Shown here one piece after another: positions 1-8,104 of a stretch of 64,000 nucleotides of DNA. The notes under the pieces were generated by a model, which saw nothing but the letters and a program-made list of their open reading frames with translations, did no database searches and was not told where the DNA came from. The stretch is from Methylotenera_A aquatica (GTDB lineage: Bacteria; Pseudomonadota; Gammaproteobacteria; Burkholderiales; Methylophilaceae): the NCBI GenBank assembly GCA_965601485.1, contig OZ271846.1, positions 1 through 64,000 on the forward strand, written 5' to 3'. Made by a program: the position numbers and the translations under genes. The first letter of the stretch is position 1, and every line of letters begins with the position of its first letter.

Positions 1-1449
1 ATGAATAATTTTTGGCCTACCTGCTTAAGTCGCTTTGAAAAAGAGCTTTCGACGCAACAGTTTAATACATGGATTAAACCCCTACAAACAGAGATGGTGC
101 AGACCGAGCAGGGTAAAAACGCCATTAGATTAATAGCGCCCAACAAGTTTGTGCAGCAATGGGTTAAAGACCGTTTTTTAAATAAAATTGAAATCATTGC
201 TGCTGAATTATTACCCGAAAATACAGTGATTGAACTCTGTATCAGCCAATCCAATCCAGTTTCACAAGAGCGAAATAACAATATTAAAAAGCGCTTACCA
301 ACTCAATTAAGCGATATTGTGCATAGCGCGACTTCTGCCAACTCTTCAAATCCAGTAAATGCTAGTAATATCAACTTAAATAAAGATAGTGCAACCAAAA
401 GTATCAGCAATCGTCGAAATAGTGAGCGAGTTACTGGCTTAAACCCTAGCTTTAATTTTAATAATTACGTAACGGGTCGCGCTAATCAACTGGCACGCGC
501 TGCGGCAATTCAAGTAGCAGGCAATCCTGGTGAATCATACAACCCTTTATTTATTTATGGCGGCGTTGGTTTGGGTAAAACTCATTTACTACAAGCCATT
601 GGAAACCAATTAAAACTACAAAAGCCGGAAGCTAATATTCGCTATTTGCATGCTGAACGCTATGTTTCTGATGTGGTAAAAGCTTACGAAAACAAAGCGT
701 TTGATGATTTTAAAAGGCAATACCACTCATTAGATTTATTATTAATTGACGATATTCAGTTTTTTGCTAAAAAAAATCGCACACAAGAAGAATTTTTTTA
801 TGCTTTTAACACCTTGATTGATGAAAAGAAACAAATTGTCATTACTTGTGATACTTATCCAAAAGAAATTGTTGATGTCGATGAGCGCTTGCGTACGCGT
901 TTTAGTTGGGGTTTGACAGTTGCGGTTGAACCACCAGAACTGGAAATGCGCGTGGCCATTTTATTGAAAAAAGCGGAAGAATGTAAAATAAATCTTACGG
1001 AAGATGTGGCTTTTTTTGTAGCAAAGCAAATTCGATCAAGCGTACGTGAATTAGAAGGCGCTTTAAATCGCATCATCGCCATGTCAAAGTTTACTGGCCA
1101 TGAAATTGATGTGCATTTAGCAAAAGATGCATTGCGTGATTTGATTGCAGTACGTGGCAGACAAATTACCATTGAGAACATTCAAAAAACGGTTGCGGAT
1201 TATTACAAAATAAAAATCGGCGAAATGTATAGTAAGAAACGCTCGCGTAATTTTGCGCGTCCTAGGCAAGTAGCAATGAGTCTTGCACGCGAATTAACCA
1301 ATCATAGCTTCCCTGAGATTGGAGAAGCATTTGGCAGTCGACATCACACCACAGTAATGCATGCGTGCGATGAAATTGAGCAATTGCGCTTAAATGATCA
1401 AAGTCTTGCGCGTGATATAGGATTTTTAACGCAAGTAATAAGAGATTGA
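1..1449 (+). CDS. dnaA: Chromosomal replication initiator protein DnaA
   Basis: DnaA binds DnaA boxes at oriC, melts the origin and loads the DnaB helicase. The 482-residue product has the expected order of parts: an N-terminal helical domain I, a poorly conserved Asn/Ser-rich linker at about 90-145, and an AAA+ ATPase domain. Walker A is GGVGLGKTH at 187-195 and Walker B is LLLIDDIQF near 246. The C-terminal helix-turn-helix carries the DnaA signature GSRHHTTVMHAC near 445-456. The gene starts at base 1, so its promoter lies outside the window. DnaA boxes directly downstream mark the probable origin. Assignment is secure. Confidence 0.99.
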   Translation: MNNFWPTCLSRFEKELSTQQFNTWIKPLQTEMVQTEQGKNAIRLIAPNKFVQQWVKDRFLNKIEIIAAELLPENTVIELCISQSNPVSQERNNNIKKRLPTQLSDIVHSATSANSSNPVNASNINLNKDSATKSISNRRNSERVTGLNPSFNFNNYVTGRANQLARAAAIQVAGNPGESYNPLFIYGGVGLGKTHLLQAIGNQLKLQKPEANIRYLHAERYVSDVVKAYENKAFDDFKRQYHSLDLLLIDDIQFFAKKNRTQEEFFYAFNTLIDEKKQIVITCDTYPKEIVDVDERLRTRFSWGLTVAVEPPELEMRVAILLKKAEECKINLTEDVAFFVAKQIRSSVRELEGALNRIIAMSKFTGHEIDVHLAKDALRDLIAVRGRQITIENIQKTVADYYKIKIGEMYSKKRSRNFARPRQVAMSLARELTNHSFPEIGEAFGSRHHTTVMHACDEIEQLRLNDQSLARDIGFLTQVIRD

Positions 1450-1721
1450 TGTTGTGGATAACTTTTCTTTTATATTGTGGATAAAATAAGAGTAAAGCGC
1501 TTATTTGCCATAATGCTAAATTCATACACAATTAGTACACAGAAATAGAGTGAGTTGTATACAGATGAAACTTCTTGTTAAGTATTTGATTTAATATAGT
1601 TATTAGAGTTATTCACAGAAAAAAGCAGCATTATTACTACTATTATTTTTTATATTACTTTTTAAATAAAAAATAATATGATTGAATAAGCAAAAATGAA
1701 GCTTTAAATTTAGGATATTGA
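1450..1721. other. Probable replication origin (oriC) with DnaA boxes
   Basis: The dnaA-dnaN gap holds two perfect DnaA boxes, TGTGGATAA at 1453-1461 and 1476-1484, and an inverted near-consensus box TTATTCACA at 1609-1617. Weaker CACA-ending 9-mers lie near 1522-1541. A run of almost pure A and T follows at about 1631-1690 and would serve as the unwinding element. Boxes next to an AT-rich stretch in the dnaA-dnaN gap are the classic origin layout. No gene is seen here. A GC-skew plot would confirm the position. Confidence 0.8.
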
Positions 1722-2825
1722 ATGATGCAAATTAAAATAAATCGCGAAACATTGTTAAAACCATTAATAAATGTAACTAGTATTGTAGAGCGCCGTCATA
1801 CCTTACCAATATTGTCAAATTTGTTATTGGAAGCTAAAAATAATCAAATACACCTAACCGCAACTGATTTGGAGATGCAGATTTCGTTAACGGTTGAAAA
1901 TAGTTTTAATGGTGAGCTTTCTACAACGATATCGGCTAAAAAATTCTTGGATATTTGCCGTTCTCTGCCAGAATCAGCTGACATTGATATGGTCACTAAC
2001 GATAGCCGTATGACGGTTAAGGCAGGTAAAAGTCGCTTTAATTTGCAAACATTACCAGCGGCCGATTACCCTGTGATGACTAAAGCAGGCGGTTCTGGTA
2101 CTACCATAGCGATTAGTCAAATTGCTTTGAAAAAACTATTTAAACAAGTTGAATTTGCCATGGCACAGCAAGATATTCGCTATTATTTAAACGGTTTATT
2201 ACTTGAAGTTAACGAATATAATCTAAATGTGGTGGGAACCGATGGTCATCGATTAAGTTTTACAACGGCTAAATTAAATCAACATTTCGATAAAATAGAT
2301 GTGATTATCCCAAGAAAAACCGTGATTGAATTAACCAAGTTGTTAAATGACAGTGAAGAAGAAGTGGTGATTGAAATTAATGCCGGCCAAGTTAATTTTA
2401 CGTTTAGTGATATACGTTTAATTTCAAAAGTAATTGACGGTAAATTTCCTGATTATCATCGCGTGATTCCGACTAATCATCAAAATACCTTTAGCGTCAA
2501 TCGTATAGGTGTTTTAACCGCTATGCAGCGTGCTTCTATTTTATCGAACGAAAAGTATCGTGGTATACGCTTGGTGTTAAGTAATAATAATCTAAAATTA
2601 ATTAGTACTAACACAGAACAGGAAGAAGCAGAGGAAGAGCTGGAAATCGAATACACTCAAGACGGTTTGGATATTGGCTTTAATGTAACGTATTTAATTG
2701 ATGTATTGAATAATGTAACCGATGAAAATATCAACTTTTCATTTGCAGACGCCAATAGTAGTTGCTTGATTACTGTACCTAATGATCAAAACTACAAATA
2801 CGTAGTGATGCCAATGCGTATTTAG
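1722..2825 (+). CDS. dnaN: DNA polymerase III beta subunit (sliding clamp)
   Basis: DnaN forms the ring-shaped dimer that tethers DNA polymerase III to its template. The product has 367 residues, the normal length, and shows three successive clamp folds. Typical segments are RRHTLPILSNLLLEA near the start, GTDGHRLSF in the middle domain, and the C-terminal VVMPMRI, which belongs to the peptide-binding pocket region. Two ATG codons lie in tandem at 1722 and 1725. AGGA at 1712-1715 suits either, and 1725 has slightly better spacing. It sits between dnaA and gyrB, the usual bacterial order. Confidence 0.98.
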   Translation: MMQIKINRETLLKPLINVTSIVERRHTLPILSNLLLEAKNNQIHLTATDLEMQISLTVENSFNGELSTTISAKKFLDICRSLPESADIDMVTNDSRMTVKAGKSRFNLQTLPAADYPVMTKAGGSGTTIAISQIALKKLFKQVEFAMAQQDIRYYLNGLLLEVNEYNLNVVGTDGHRLSFTTAKLNQHFDKIDVIIPRKTVIELTKLLNDSEEEVVIEINAGQVNFTFSDIRLISKVIDGKFPDYHRVIPTNHQNTFSVNRIGVLTAMQRASILSNEKYRGIRLVLSNNNLKLISTNTEQEEAEEELEIEYTQDGLDIGFNVTYLIDVLNNVTDENINFSFADANSSCLITVPNDQNYKYVVMPMRI

Positions 2826-2839
2826 TAAGCTTAAAACTA

Positions 2840-2855
2840 AGTTTCACGTGAAACA
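2840..2855. promoter_or_regulatory. parS: parS partition site
   Basis: The 14-bp perfect palindrome GTTTCACGTGAAAC at 2841-2854 is the core of the universal chromosomal parS site bound by ParB. It lies in the 69-bp gap between dnaN and gyrB, about 1.3 kb from the proposed origin, where such sites are normally found. The CTP-dependent ParB clamp loads here and with ParA moves the origin region. ParB itself is not in the window. A ParA-like protein at 7.2-7.8 kb is separate and probably not its partner. Confidence 0.9.
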
Positions 2856-2894
2856 TAAGTAACAAACCCATTTATTATAAGTAAAGAAAATAGT

Positions 2895-5312
2895 ATGGCT
2901 AATACCCCTAAAGCACAACCAGAATATAACTCAGACAGTATTAAGATTTTAGAAGGTTTAGATGCTGTGCGTAAACGCCCAGGTATGTATATTGGCGATA
3001 CTTCTGATGGGTCTGGTTTGCATCATATGGTATTTGAAGTGTTGGATAATGCGATTGATGAAGCATTAGCTGGACATTGTGATGATATTAAAGTCATTAT
3101 TCACCCAGATAATAGTATTAGCGTCTCTGATAATGGGCGTGGTATTCCAACTGATATTAAAACCGATGACAAACACGATCCACAACGTTCAGCCGCAGAA
3201 ATTGTGATGACAGAGTTGCATGCTGGCGGTAAGTTTGACCAAAACTCTTACAAGGTATCTGGTGGTTTACATGGCGTGGGTGTTTCAGTGGTTAACGCTT
3301 TATCGGATTGGTTACGTTTAAAAATCTACCGCAATGGCAAGGTGCACCAAATGGAATTTCAGCGTGGTGTACCAATGGCCCCATTGGCATTAACAGGTAA
3401 AACAGATAAAAAAGGAACAGAAGTACACTTTTTGGCTTCGGTTGAAACCTTTGTTTTAGTGGAGTATCACTTTGAAATCTTAGCAAAACGTATTCGTGAA
3501 TTATCGTTTTTAAATTACGGCGTAAAGATTGAGTTAATTGACCAACGAAATGGTAAGTCGGAAAACTTTGCACATGCCGGCGGCATTAGAGGCTTTGTTG
3601 AATATATTAATCGCAGCAAAACGGTTCTGCACCCAAAAACTTTTTACGCTAGCGGTGAAAAAGAAGGTATGACGATTGAAGTCGCCATGCAATGGAATGA
3701 TAGTTATTCTGAAACCGTTCAATGTTTTACCAATAACATTCCCCAACGCGATGGAGGTACCCATTTAACAGGTTTACGCACAGCCATGACGCGTACGTTG
3801 AATCAATATATTGAGCAGAGTGAAATGGCTAAAAAAGCCAAAGTAGAAACCACAGGCGACGATATGCGTGAAGGTATCACTTGTGTGTTATCTGTTAAAG
3901 TGCCAGACCCTAAATTTTCATCACAAACCAAAGATAAATTGGTCTCGAGCGAAGTGCAGCCAGTAGTTTCAGAAGTGGTATCTGCTAAATTAATGGAATT
4001 TTTAGCAGAAAATCCAGCCGATGCAAAAATCATATGCGGCAAAATTATAGATGCAGCCCGCGCACGCGAAGCAGCGCGTAAAGCCCGTGAAATAACGCGT
4101 CGTAAAGGTGTAATGGATACCATGGGCCTCCCAGGTAAATTGGCCGATTGCCAAGAGCGTGATCCTTCAAAATGCGAATTGTATCTAGTCGAAGGTGATT
4201 CGGCGGGTGGTTCAGCTAAGCAGGGGCGTGATCGTAAAAACCAAGCCATTTTGCCGCTTAAAGGTAAAATTTTAAACGTGGAAAAAGCGCGTTTTGATAA
4301 ATTATTGGGCTCGCAAGAGATTGCCACATTGATTACGGCGCTAGGCACTAGCATTGGGAAAGCCGATTTTAATGTAGAAAAATTACGCTATCACCGCATT
4401 ATTATCATGACTGATGCCGACGTAGATGGTGCGCACATTCGTACACTATTACTGACATTCTTCTACCGTCAAATGACGGAATTAGTTGAGCGTGGCCACA
4501 TATATATCGCTCAACCACCTTTGTATAAAGTAAAACAAGGCAAAGAAGAGCGCTATTTAAAAGATCAGCAAGAACTGGATATTTACTTGCTGAATTCAGC
4601 TTTAAAAAGCGCAGAGTTAGATACTAAAACAGGTGCGGGTATATTAACAGGCGAACCATTGGCGGAGATTGCCAATCAGATGGTGTTAACCGAAGCCGTT
4701 ATTCGTCGCATTGCCGCGCTGTATGATGAAAGTGTATTGCGCGCTATTCAAGATGTTGGTGATATTAATTTAAGCAATGAAGCCAATGCCAATCAAGTAG
4801 CCGAAAAGTTACGTCCTATTTTAGGTGCAATCGGATCTGAAGTGATTGTCGGTTTTGATGCAGAATCGAATAGCTATCGCTTAGAAGTGAACAAATATGT
4901 ACACGGCAATTTGCAATGCTGCGTGATTGATGCGGAATTTTTAAGCAGCGGTGACTACCGTCAAATTAATAAAGTATCAAGTCTATTGCATGGCTTGGTT
5001 GGTTCAGGTGCAACCATTAAACGCAATGATAAAGAGCAAGTAATTGGCAGCTTTAAACAGGCATTGGATTGGTTGTTATCAGAAGCGAAGAACACGCTCA
5101 ATATTCAGCGTTATAAAGGGTTGGGCGAGATGAATCCTGAGCAACTTTGGGAAACCACAATGGATCCAACAGTGCGCCGTTTATTAAAAGTGCAAATAGA
5201 TGATGCGATTGCTGCGGATGAAATCTTCACCACATTAATGGGCGATAACGTTGAACCAAGGCGCGCATTTATTGAAAATAATGCGCTAAGGGCAGGTAAT
5301 TTAGATATTTAG
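2895..5312 (+). CDS. gyrB: DNA gyrase subunit B
   Basis: GyrB is the ATPase subunit of gyrase, which adds negative supercoils using a GyrA2GyrB2 complex. The 805-residue protein has a GHKL ATPase domain (DNAIDEA and GGLHGVGVSVVNALS), a transducer domain, a TOPRIM domain with LVEGDSAGGSAKQGRDR and DADVDGAHI, and the C-terminal QRYKGLGEMNPEQLWETTMDP. The length includes the extra C-terminal insertion typical of Gram-negative GyrB. It ends before a clear rho-independent terminator. The parS palindrome lies just upstream. There is no sign of damage. Confidence 0.99.
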   Translation: MANTPKAQPEYNSDSIKILEGLDAVRKRPGMYIGDTSDGSGLHHMVFEVLDNAIDEALAGHCDDIKVIIHPDNSISVSDNGRGIPTDIKTDDKHDPQRSAAEIVMTELHAGGKFDQNSYKVSGGLHGVGVSVVNALSDWLRLKIYRNGKVHQMEFQRGVPMAPLALTGKTDKKGTEVHFLASVETFVLVEYHFEILAKRIRELSFLNYGVKIELIDQRNGKSENFAHAGGIRGFVEYINRSKTVLHPKTFYASGEKEGMTIEVAMQWNDSYSETVQCFTNNIPQRDGGTHLTGLRTAMTRTLNQYIEQSEMAKKAKVETTGDDMREGITCVLSVKVPDPKFSSQTKDKLVSSEVQPVVSEVVSAKLMEFLAENPADAKIICGKIIDAARAREAARKAREITRRKGVMDTMGLPGKLADCQERDPSKCELYLVEGDSAGGSAKQGRDRKNQAILPLKGKILNVEKARFDKLLGSQEIATLITALGTSIGKADFNVEKLRYHRIIIMTDADVDGAHIRTLLLTFFYRQMTELVERGHIYIAQPPLYKVKQGKEERYLKDQQELDIYLLNSALKSAELDTKTGAGILTGEPLAEIANQMVLTEAVIRRIAALYDESVLRAIQDVGDINLSNEANANQVAEKLRPILGAIGSEVIVGFDAESNSYRLEVNKYVHGNLQCCVIDAEFLSSGDYRQINKVSSLLHGLVGSGATIKRNDKEQVIGSFKQALDWLLSEAKNTLNIQRYKGLGEMNPEQLWETTMDPTVRRLLKVQIDDAIAADEIFTTLMGDNVEPRRAFIENNALRAGNLDI

Positions 5313-5345
5313 GATATTTGTCAAAAAAATCAGTATTAATAGAAT

Positions 5346-5367
5346 AAAGCCCCAAGTGGGCTTTTTT
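5346..5367 (+). terminator. Rho-independent terminator of gyrB
   Basis: The sequence AAAGCCC, a 5-base loop and GGGCTTT followed by more T forms a short GC-rich hairpin with a U tract, 33 bp after the gyrB stop codon. Confidence 0.85.
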
Positions 5368-5469
5368 CTATTTTAAAGTGTTTCTTTTTAGCTCAATAGT
5401 TAGATATTTGCTAATTGTTATCCTGCAAATATTGAACATTGCAAATAGGCAATTCTGAGTATCAAAAAT

Positions 5470-5493
5470 AAAAGCCCTGCAATGAGGGCTTTT
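5470..5493 (-). terminator. Rho-independent terminator of hupB
   Basis: AAAAGCCCT and AGGGCTTTT pair around a short loop. The hairpin lies 16 bp beyond the hupB stop on the minus strand. It is flanked by A on one side and T on the other, so it could also act on plus-strand readthrough from gyrB. Confidence 0.8.
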
Positions 5494-5508
5494 AAATCGG
5501 TATAATGC

Positions 5509-5808
5509 TTATTTATTTACAGCAGACTTAAGTGATGCACCTACCGAAAAGCTAACGCGGTTGCTTGCAGCAATCTTCAAAGTTTCGCCATTGGCGGGGT
5601 TACGTCCATCGTAAGCTGGTTTGTGCGCGACTTTAAATTTACCGAAGCCAATAATGTTTACATCATTGCCTTTTGCTAATGTTTCAGTGATTGCAGCTAA
5701 AACATCATTCAAGGCTTCTTGAGCATCTTTTTTGCTGCGGCCATTAGTAGCCAATAACTCAACTAATTCTGACTTACCGACAATTAATTTACCTTCTTCT
5801 TTTACCAT
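5509..5808 (-). CDS. hupB: DNA-binding protein HU
   Basis: HU is a small histone-like protein that bends DNA as a dimer and organises the nucleoid. The 99 residues match the family, with the segment GFGKFKVAHKPAYDGRNPANGE covering the beta-arm that enters the DNA minor groove. The N-terminus (MVKEEGKLIVGKSELVE) is some nine residues longer than the usual MNKSEL start. The start is nevertheless supported by a strong ribosome site, AGAGGAAATACAG, directly before the ATG. The gene is single, with its own promoter and terminator. Whether it is the alpha or beta type cannot be told. Confidence 0.96.
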   Translation of the reverse strand: MVKEEGKLIVGKSELVELLATNGRSKKDAQEALNDVLAAITETLAKGNDVNIIGFGKFKVAHKPAYDGRNPANGETLKIAASNRVSFSVGASLKSAVNK

Positions 5809-5866
5809 CTGTATTTCCTCTACTTGGTAGTTTGACTTATGAAACCCTATTAAAGGGTAATATTAG

Positions 5867-5895
5867 ACAATAAAGCACAAGTTTATTAAGGTCAA
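5867..5895 (-). promoter_or_regulatory. Promoter of hupB
   Basis: On the minus strand TTGACC and TATTGT are separated by 17 bp, a good sigma-70 arrangement, about 60 bp before the hupB start. A small inverted repeat, ACCCT-ATTAA-AGGGT at 5844-5858, falls in the leader and may affect mRNA stability or translation. Confidence 0.6.
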
Positions 5896-5964
5896 ACAAA
5901 ATATCAAAAGATACCGTATTTATTGCCTGCGCATGAATATTTACAAATTTAAGGAACAATAGCA

Positions 5965-6501
5965 ATGACAAACGCACAACGTAGAGCACTTGCTCGCATG
6001 GCTGAAATAAATTCAGCCAGTAATGATAGCAAACCTACACCAACGCTTAGTAGCGGTTTTAATCCGCATTCGTCAGGCGCATATTACGTAGTAACAGTGG
6101 AAACTGTAGCCAAAATTATCAATCTTTTGGCCAAAGAAATTGATCCACCTACTTTCACGTATACCATCACCACCATAAATTTTGAACAAGACGCCGATAC
6201 TGGCAGATGGTTTTGGTTTGATGGTAATGAAAAGTTATCGCCACGTAACAACCAGAATAGCTGGCGTATAGGCAGCAAAATGCTTTATGACACTCGCGAA
6301 GCGGCAGAGGCTGAACTTCAACGATTGATGGCAAAAAACGGTGACCGCGTGACCAAAGTACATGATTTGCCAGAGGATTTGACCCAATTGAAGAAGATCC
6401 GCAGTGCCCATCACCCAGACCGTAATAACCCCGATTCTGACCATGATCTCTATCAAGCCGTTATTGAGAAAATTGATAGAATGCGTTTTATTAACGCTTA
6501 A
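5965..6501 (+). CDS. Hypothetical protein with J-domain-like C-terminus
   Basis: The 178-residue protein is not assigned to a named family. Its C-terminal 35 residues (KKIRSAHHPDRNNPDSD...YQAVIEKIDRMR) look like the second half of a DnaJ J-domain. The HPD tripeptide sits at residues 150-152, followed by a helix resembling J-domain helix III. In J-proteins HPD stimulates the ATPase of DnaK-type Hsp70. The first 150 residues show no clear domain, with an Asn/Ser-rich start and a middle part rich in aromatic residues (GRWFWFDG). Start codon support is AAGGAA about eight bases upstream. The J-domain is placed C-terminally and looks shortened, so the function is uncertain. Confidence 0.75.
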   Translation: MTNAQRRALARMAEINSASNDSKPTPTLSSGFNPHSSGAYYVVTVETVAKIINLLAKEIDPPTFTYTITTINFEQDADTGRWFWFDGNEKLSPRNNQNSWRIGSKMLYDTREAAEAELQRLMAKNGDRVTKVHDLPEDLTQLKKIRSAHHPDRNNPDSDHDLYQAVIEKIDRMRFINA

Positions 6502-6525
6502 GGATTTTTGGGTTATAAAATCTAG

Positions 6526-6878
6526 TGTTTAATAAGTTCTGATTTAGATAACAATCAAAGAGTCTATAGATGGCTATTTAAAAGCACAGATAGCCCGGAC
6601 GATACTAGCAGCTATGAGCTATGGGTGATTGTTTTAAGTGAAGAATCGCATACCGCTCAAATTGAGGCGTTGATGCTAACGTTTAAACTAACCAAACGCG
6701 AATCGGAAGTACTTTACTGGGCATTTAAAGGTAAAACAAGCCTCGATATTAGCGATATATTAAGTAGTAGCCCTGAACCAGTAAAAAACATTTAGAACAT
6801 GTTTTTTAAAGTTCTGCGTTGAAATTAGAACGGGGGGTGGCAACGCTTGCCGCTTATAAACTTCGTGGATTTAATTAG
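6526..6878 (+). pseudogene. Remnant of a LuxR-family transcriptional regulator
   Basis: Translation gives an open stretch without a start codon that ends in a recognisable LuxR/GerE helix-turn-helix (LTKRESEVLYWAFKGKTSLDI). An in-frame TAG at 6793-6795 interrupts it. After one net frameshift the expected C-terminus continues as VEIRT and then GVATLAAYKLRGFN, ending at a TAG at 6876-6878. The region is therefore a decayed gene of which about the last 115 codons survive. A good terminator follows 20 bases later. This fills most of the otherwise empty 6502-6925 stretch. Confidence 0.75.
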
Positions 6879-6897
6879 GGACAGTGTGCTGGAGTTT

Positions 6898-6923
6898 AAA
6901 AAAGGCCTTAAAAGGCCTTTTTT
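6898..6923. terminator. Bidirectional rho-independent terminator
   Basis: AAAAGGCC and GGCCTTTT pair around TTAAAA, with A on the left and T on the right, so the hairpin can work in both directions. It would end the decayed LuxR-type gene on the plus strand and the small membrane-protein gene on the minus strand. Confidence 0.8.
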
Positions 6924-6925
6924 AT

Positions 6926-7021
6926 TTATTTAATTTTTATAACAAAAACATACAAAAGTGCACTAATCACCACTAATACACCTGCTAAATAATAAATACC
7001 AACTGCGCCAACAAAGTCCAA
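6926..7021 (-). CDS. Putative 31-residue single-pass membrane protein
   Basis: A minus-strand frame from a TTG at 7021 to a TAA at 6926 encodes about 31 residues. They are almost entirely one hydrophobic helix (GIYYLAGVLVVISALLYVFV) followed by a basic tail (IKIK). The TTG is preceded by GGAGAG at good spacing, and the stop is followed directly by a strong terminator, so the unit looks like a complete small gene. Cationic residues after the helix suggest an N-out, C-in orientation. No family is recognised. It is too short for most automatic annotation. The case rests on ribosome site, composition and terminator only. Confidence 0.45.
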   Translation of the reverse strand: MDFVGAVGIYYLAGVLVVISALLYVFVIKIK

Positions 7022-7170
7022 AATACTCTCCAATTGAAATTTTAATTTTTTAATTTATTTAAAAGTGACACGCTAAAAAAATCTAATCCTAATTTGCGGT
7101 CAATATTTTAACCTAATTTAAAAAAATCTCAATTGCTTGGGCCATACATTAGCGATATTTCGTTTAATAT

Positions 7171-7794
7171 TTAAGCAGTGGTTTCATTAATCCAATCTAA
7201 TAAAGGTTGCCATTGCTCAATATCTTGAAAAACTAGAGATGGGCGCATATCAAATAAACTGGTGCCTTGCTCTGCTGCCGTAATATAGTTTTGTGCACTG
7301 CGCAAATAAGTTAAAACAGGGAAATTAGTTTGTGCCATAAATTCGGCTAATTTAGCTGCCGCATTGGTGCGATTATTAACGCGCATCCCCACCAAAGCAA
7401 CAAAGGTTTTTTGTTTGCGAATGGCTTTCTCTTCATTTAATAAATCTAAAAAGTCTTGAGTGGCGCCAATATCAAATGCTGATGGCTGTATCGGTACAAT
7501 CACGCAATCCGCTTGTTTAATGGCGTCCGATAGTTTTTCATCTCTAAAACCACCGGGGGAATCTGCCACTAGCCATTGCGCTTTAAAGTCAGTTTGTTTG
7601 GCTTTTGGGTTGTGCGCTTCAATAAAAGGTAAATCGACCGAGCGCCGTTGCAACCAGCCAGTTGCCGATTGTTGGCGATCCAAGTCTGATAACATAACAC
7701 GGTAATTTAAACTAGCAAAATAACCCGACAGATTAGTTGCCAGTGTGGTTTTGCCGCTGCCCCCTTTGGGATTAGCAACCAGTATGGTTTTCAT
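7171..7794 (-). CDS. ParA-family ATPase (orphan)
   Basis: The 207-residue protein is a deviant-Walker ATPase of the ParA/MinD superfamily, with NPKGGSGKTT at residues 8-17 and a second active-site segment LVADSPGG. It closely resembles the short, single-domain ParA proteins found alone on chromosomes and plasmids. No parB or second partition gene lies next to it. The chromosomal parS site at 2.84 kb belongs to the separate Soj/Spo0J system, so this copy more likely positions another cargo or descends from a plasmid or integrated element. Start ATG at 7794 gives the expected first strand (MKTILVANPKGG). Confidence 0.85.
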   Translation of the reverse strand: MKTILVANPKGGSGKTTLATNLSGYFASLNYRVMLSDLDRQQSATGWLQRRSVDLPFIEAHNPKAKQTDFKAQWLVADSPGGFRDEKLSDAIKQADCVIVPIQPSAFDIGATQDFLDLLNEEKAIRKQKTFVALVGMRVNNRTNAAAKLAEFMAQTNFPVLTYLRSAQNYITAAEQGTSLFDMRPSLVFQDIEQWQPLLDWINETTA

Positions 7795-7871
7795 ATTTTT
7801 CCAGTCCCATCAACAATTAGCCAGCATTTTTCTTAGCAAAATCATACCGCACTTTTGGCTAACATAACATG

Positions 7872-8036
7872 CTAAAACTCCACCATTTCAAAATCACCTT
7901 TGCCTGCGCCGCACTCTGGGCAAAGCCAATCATCAGGCACATCTTCCCAACGAGTGCCAGCCTCAATGCCATCTTCAGGCCAGCCTTTTTCTTCTTCATA
8001 TATCAAGCCGCATATAATACACATCCAAGATTTCAT
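7872..8036 (-). CDS. Rubredoxin
   Basis: Rubredoxin is a small electron carrier with one iron bound by four cysteines. The 54-residue product has both knuckles, CIICG with Cys6 and Cys9, and CPECG with Cys39 and Cys42. It also has the family's conserved WPEDGI and W-E-D-V-P-D-D-W segments. The ATG at 8036 has AGGA nine bases upstream. In aerobes rubredoxin passes electrons to oxidases or peroxide-detoxifying enzymes, which fits with the oxyR and dead katG nearby, though no partner enzyme is seen. The gene stands alone in the minus-strand direction. Confidence 0.95.
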   Translation of the reverse strand: MKSWMCIICGLIYEEEKGWPEDGIEAGTRWEDVPDDWLCPECGAGKGDFEMVEF

Positions 8037-8104
8037 TACTATTCCTAATGGCTAGTTAAGCATTGATTTTAATTGATAAATACTACCGTACTTTGTTAAA
8101 AAAC

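Noticed and set aside
1262..1531. 89-codon minus-strand frame across the dnaA end and the DnaA boxes
   Set aside because: It overlaps the dnaA C-terminal domain and the origin, and has no ribosome site.
3803..4354. 183-codon open frame on the minus strand within gyrB
   Set aside because: It is antisense to the conserved TOPRIM and ATPase-transducer region, has no ribosome site, and its residues resemble no protein.
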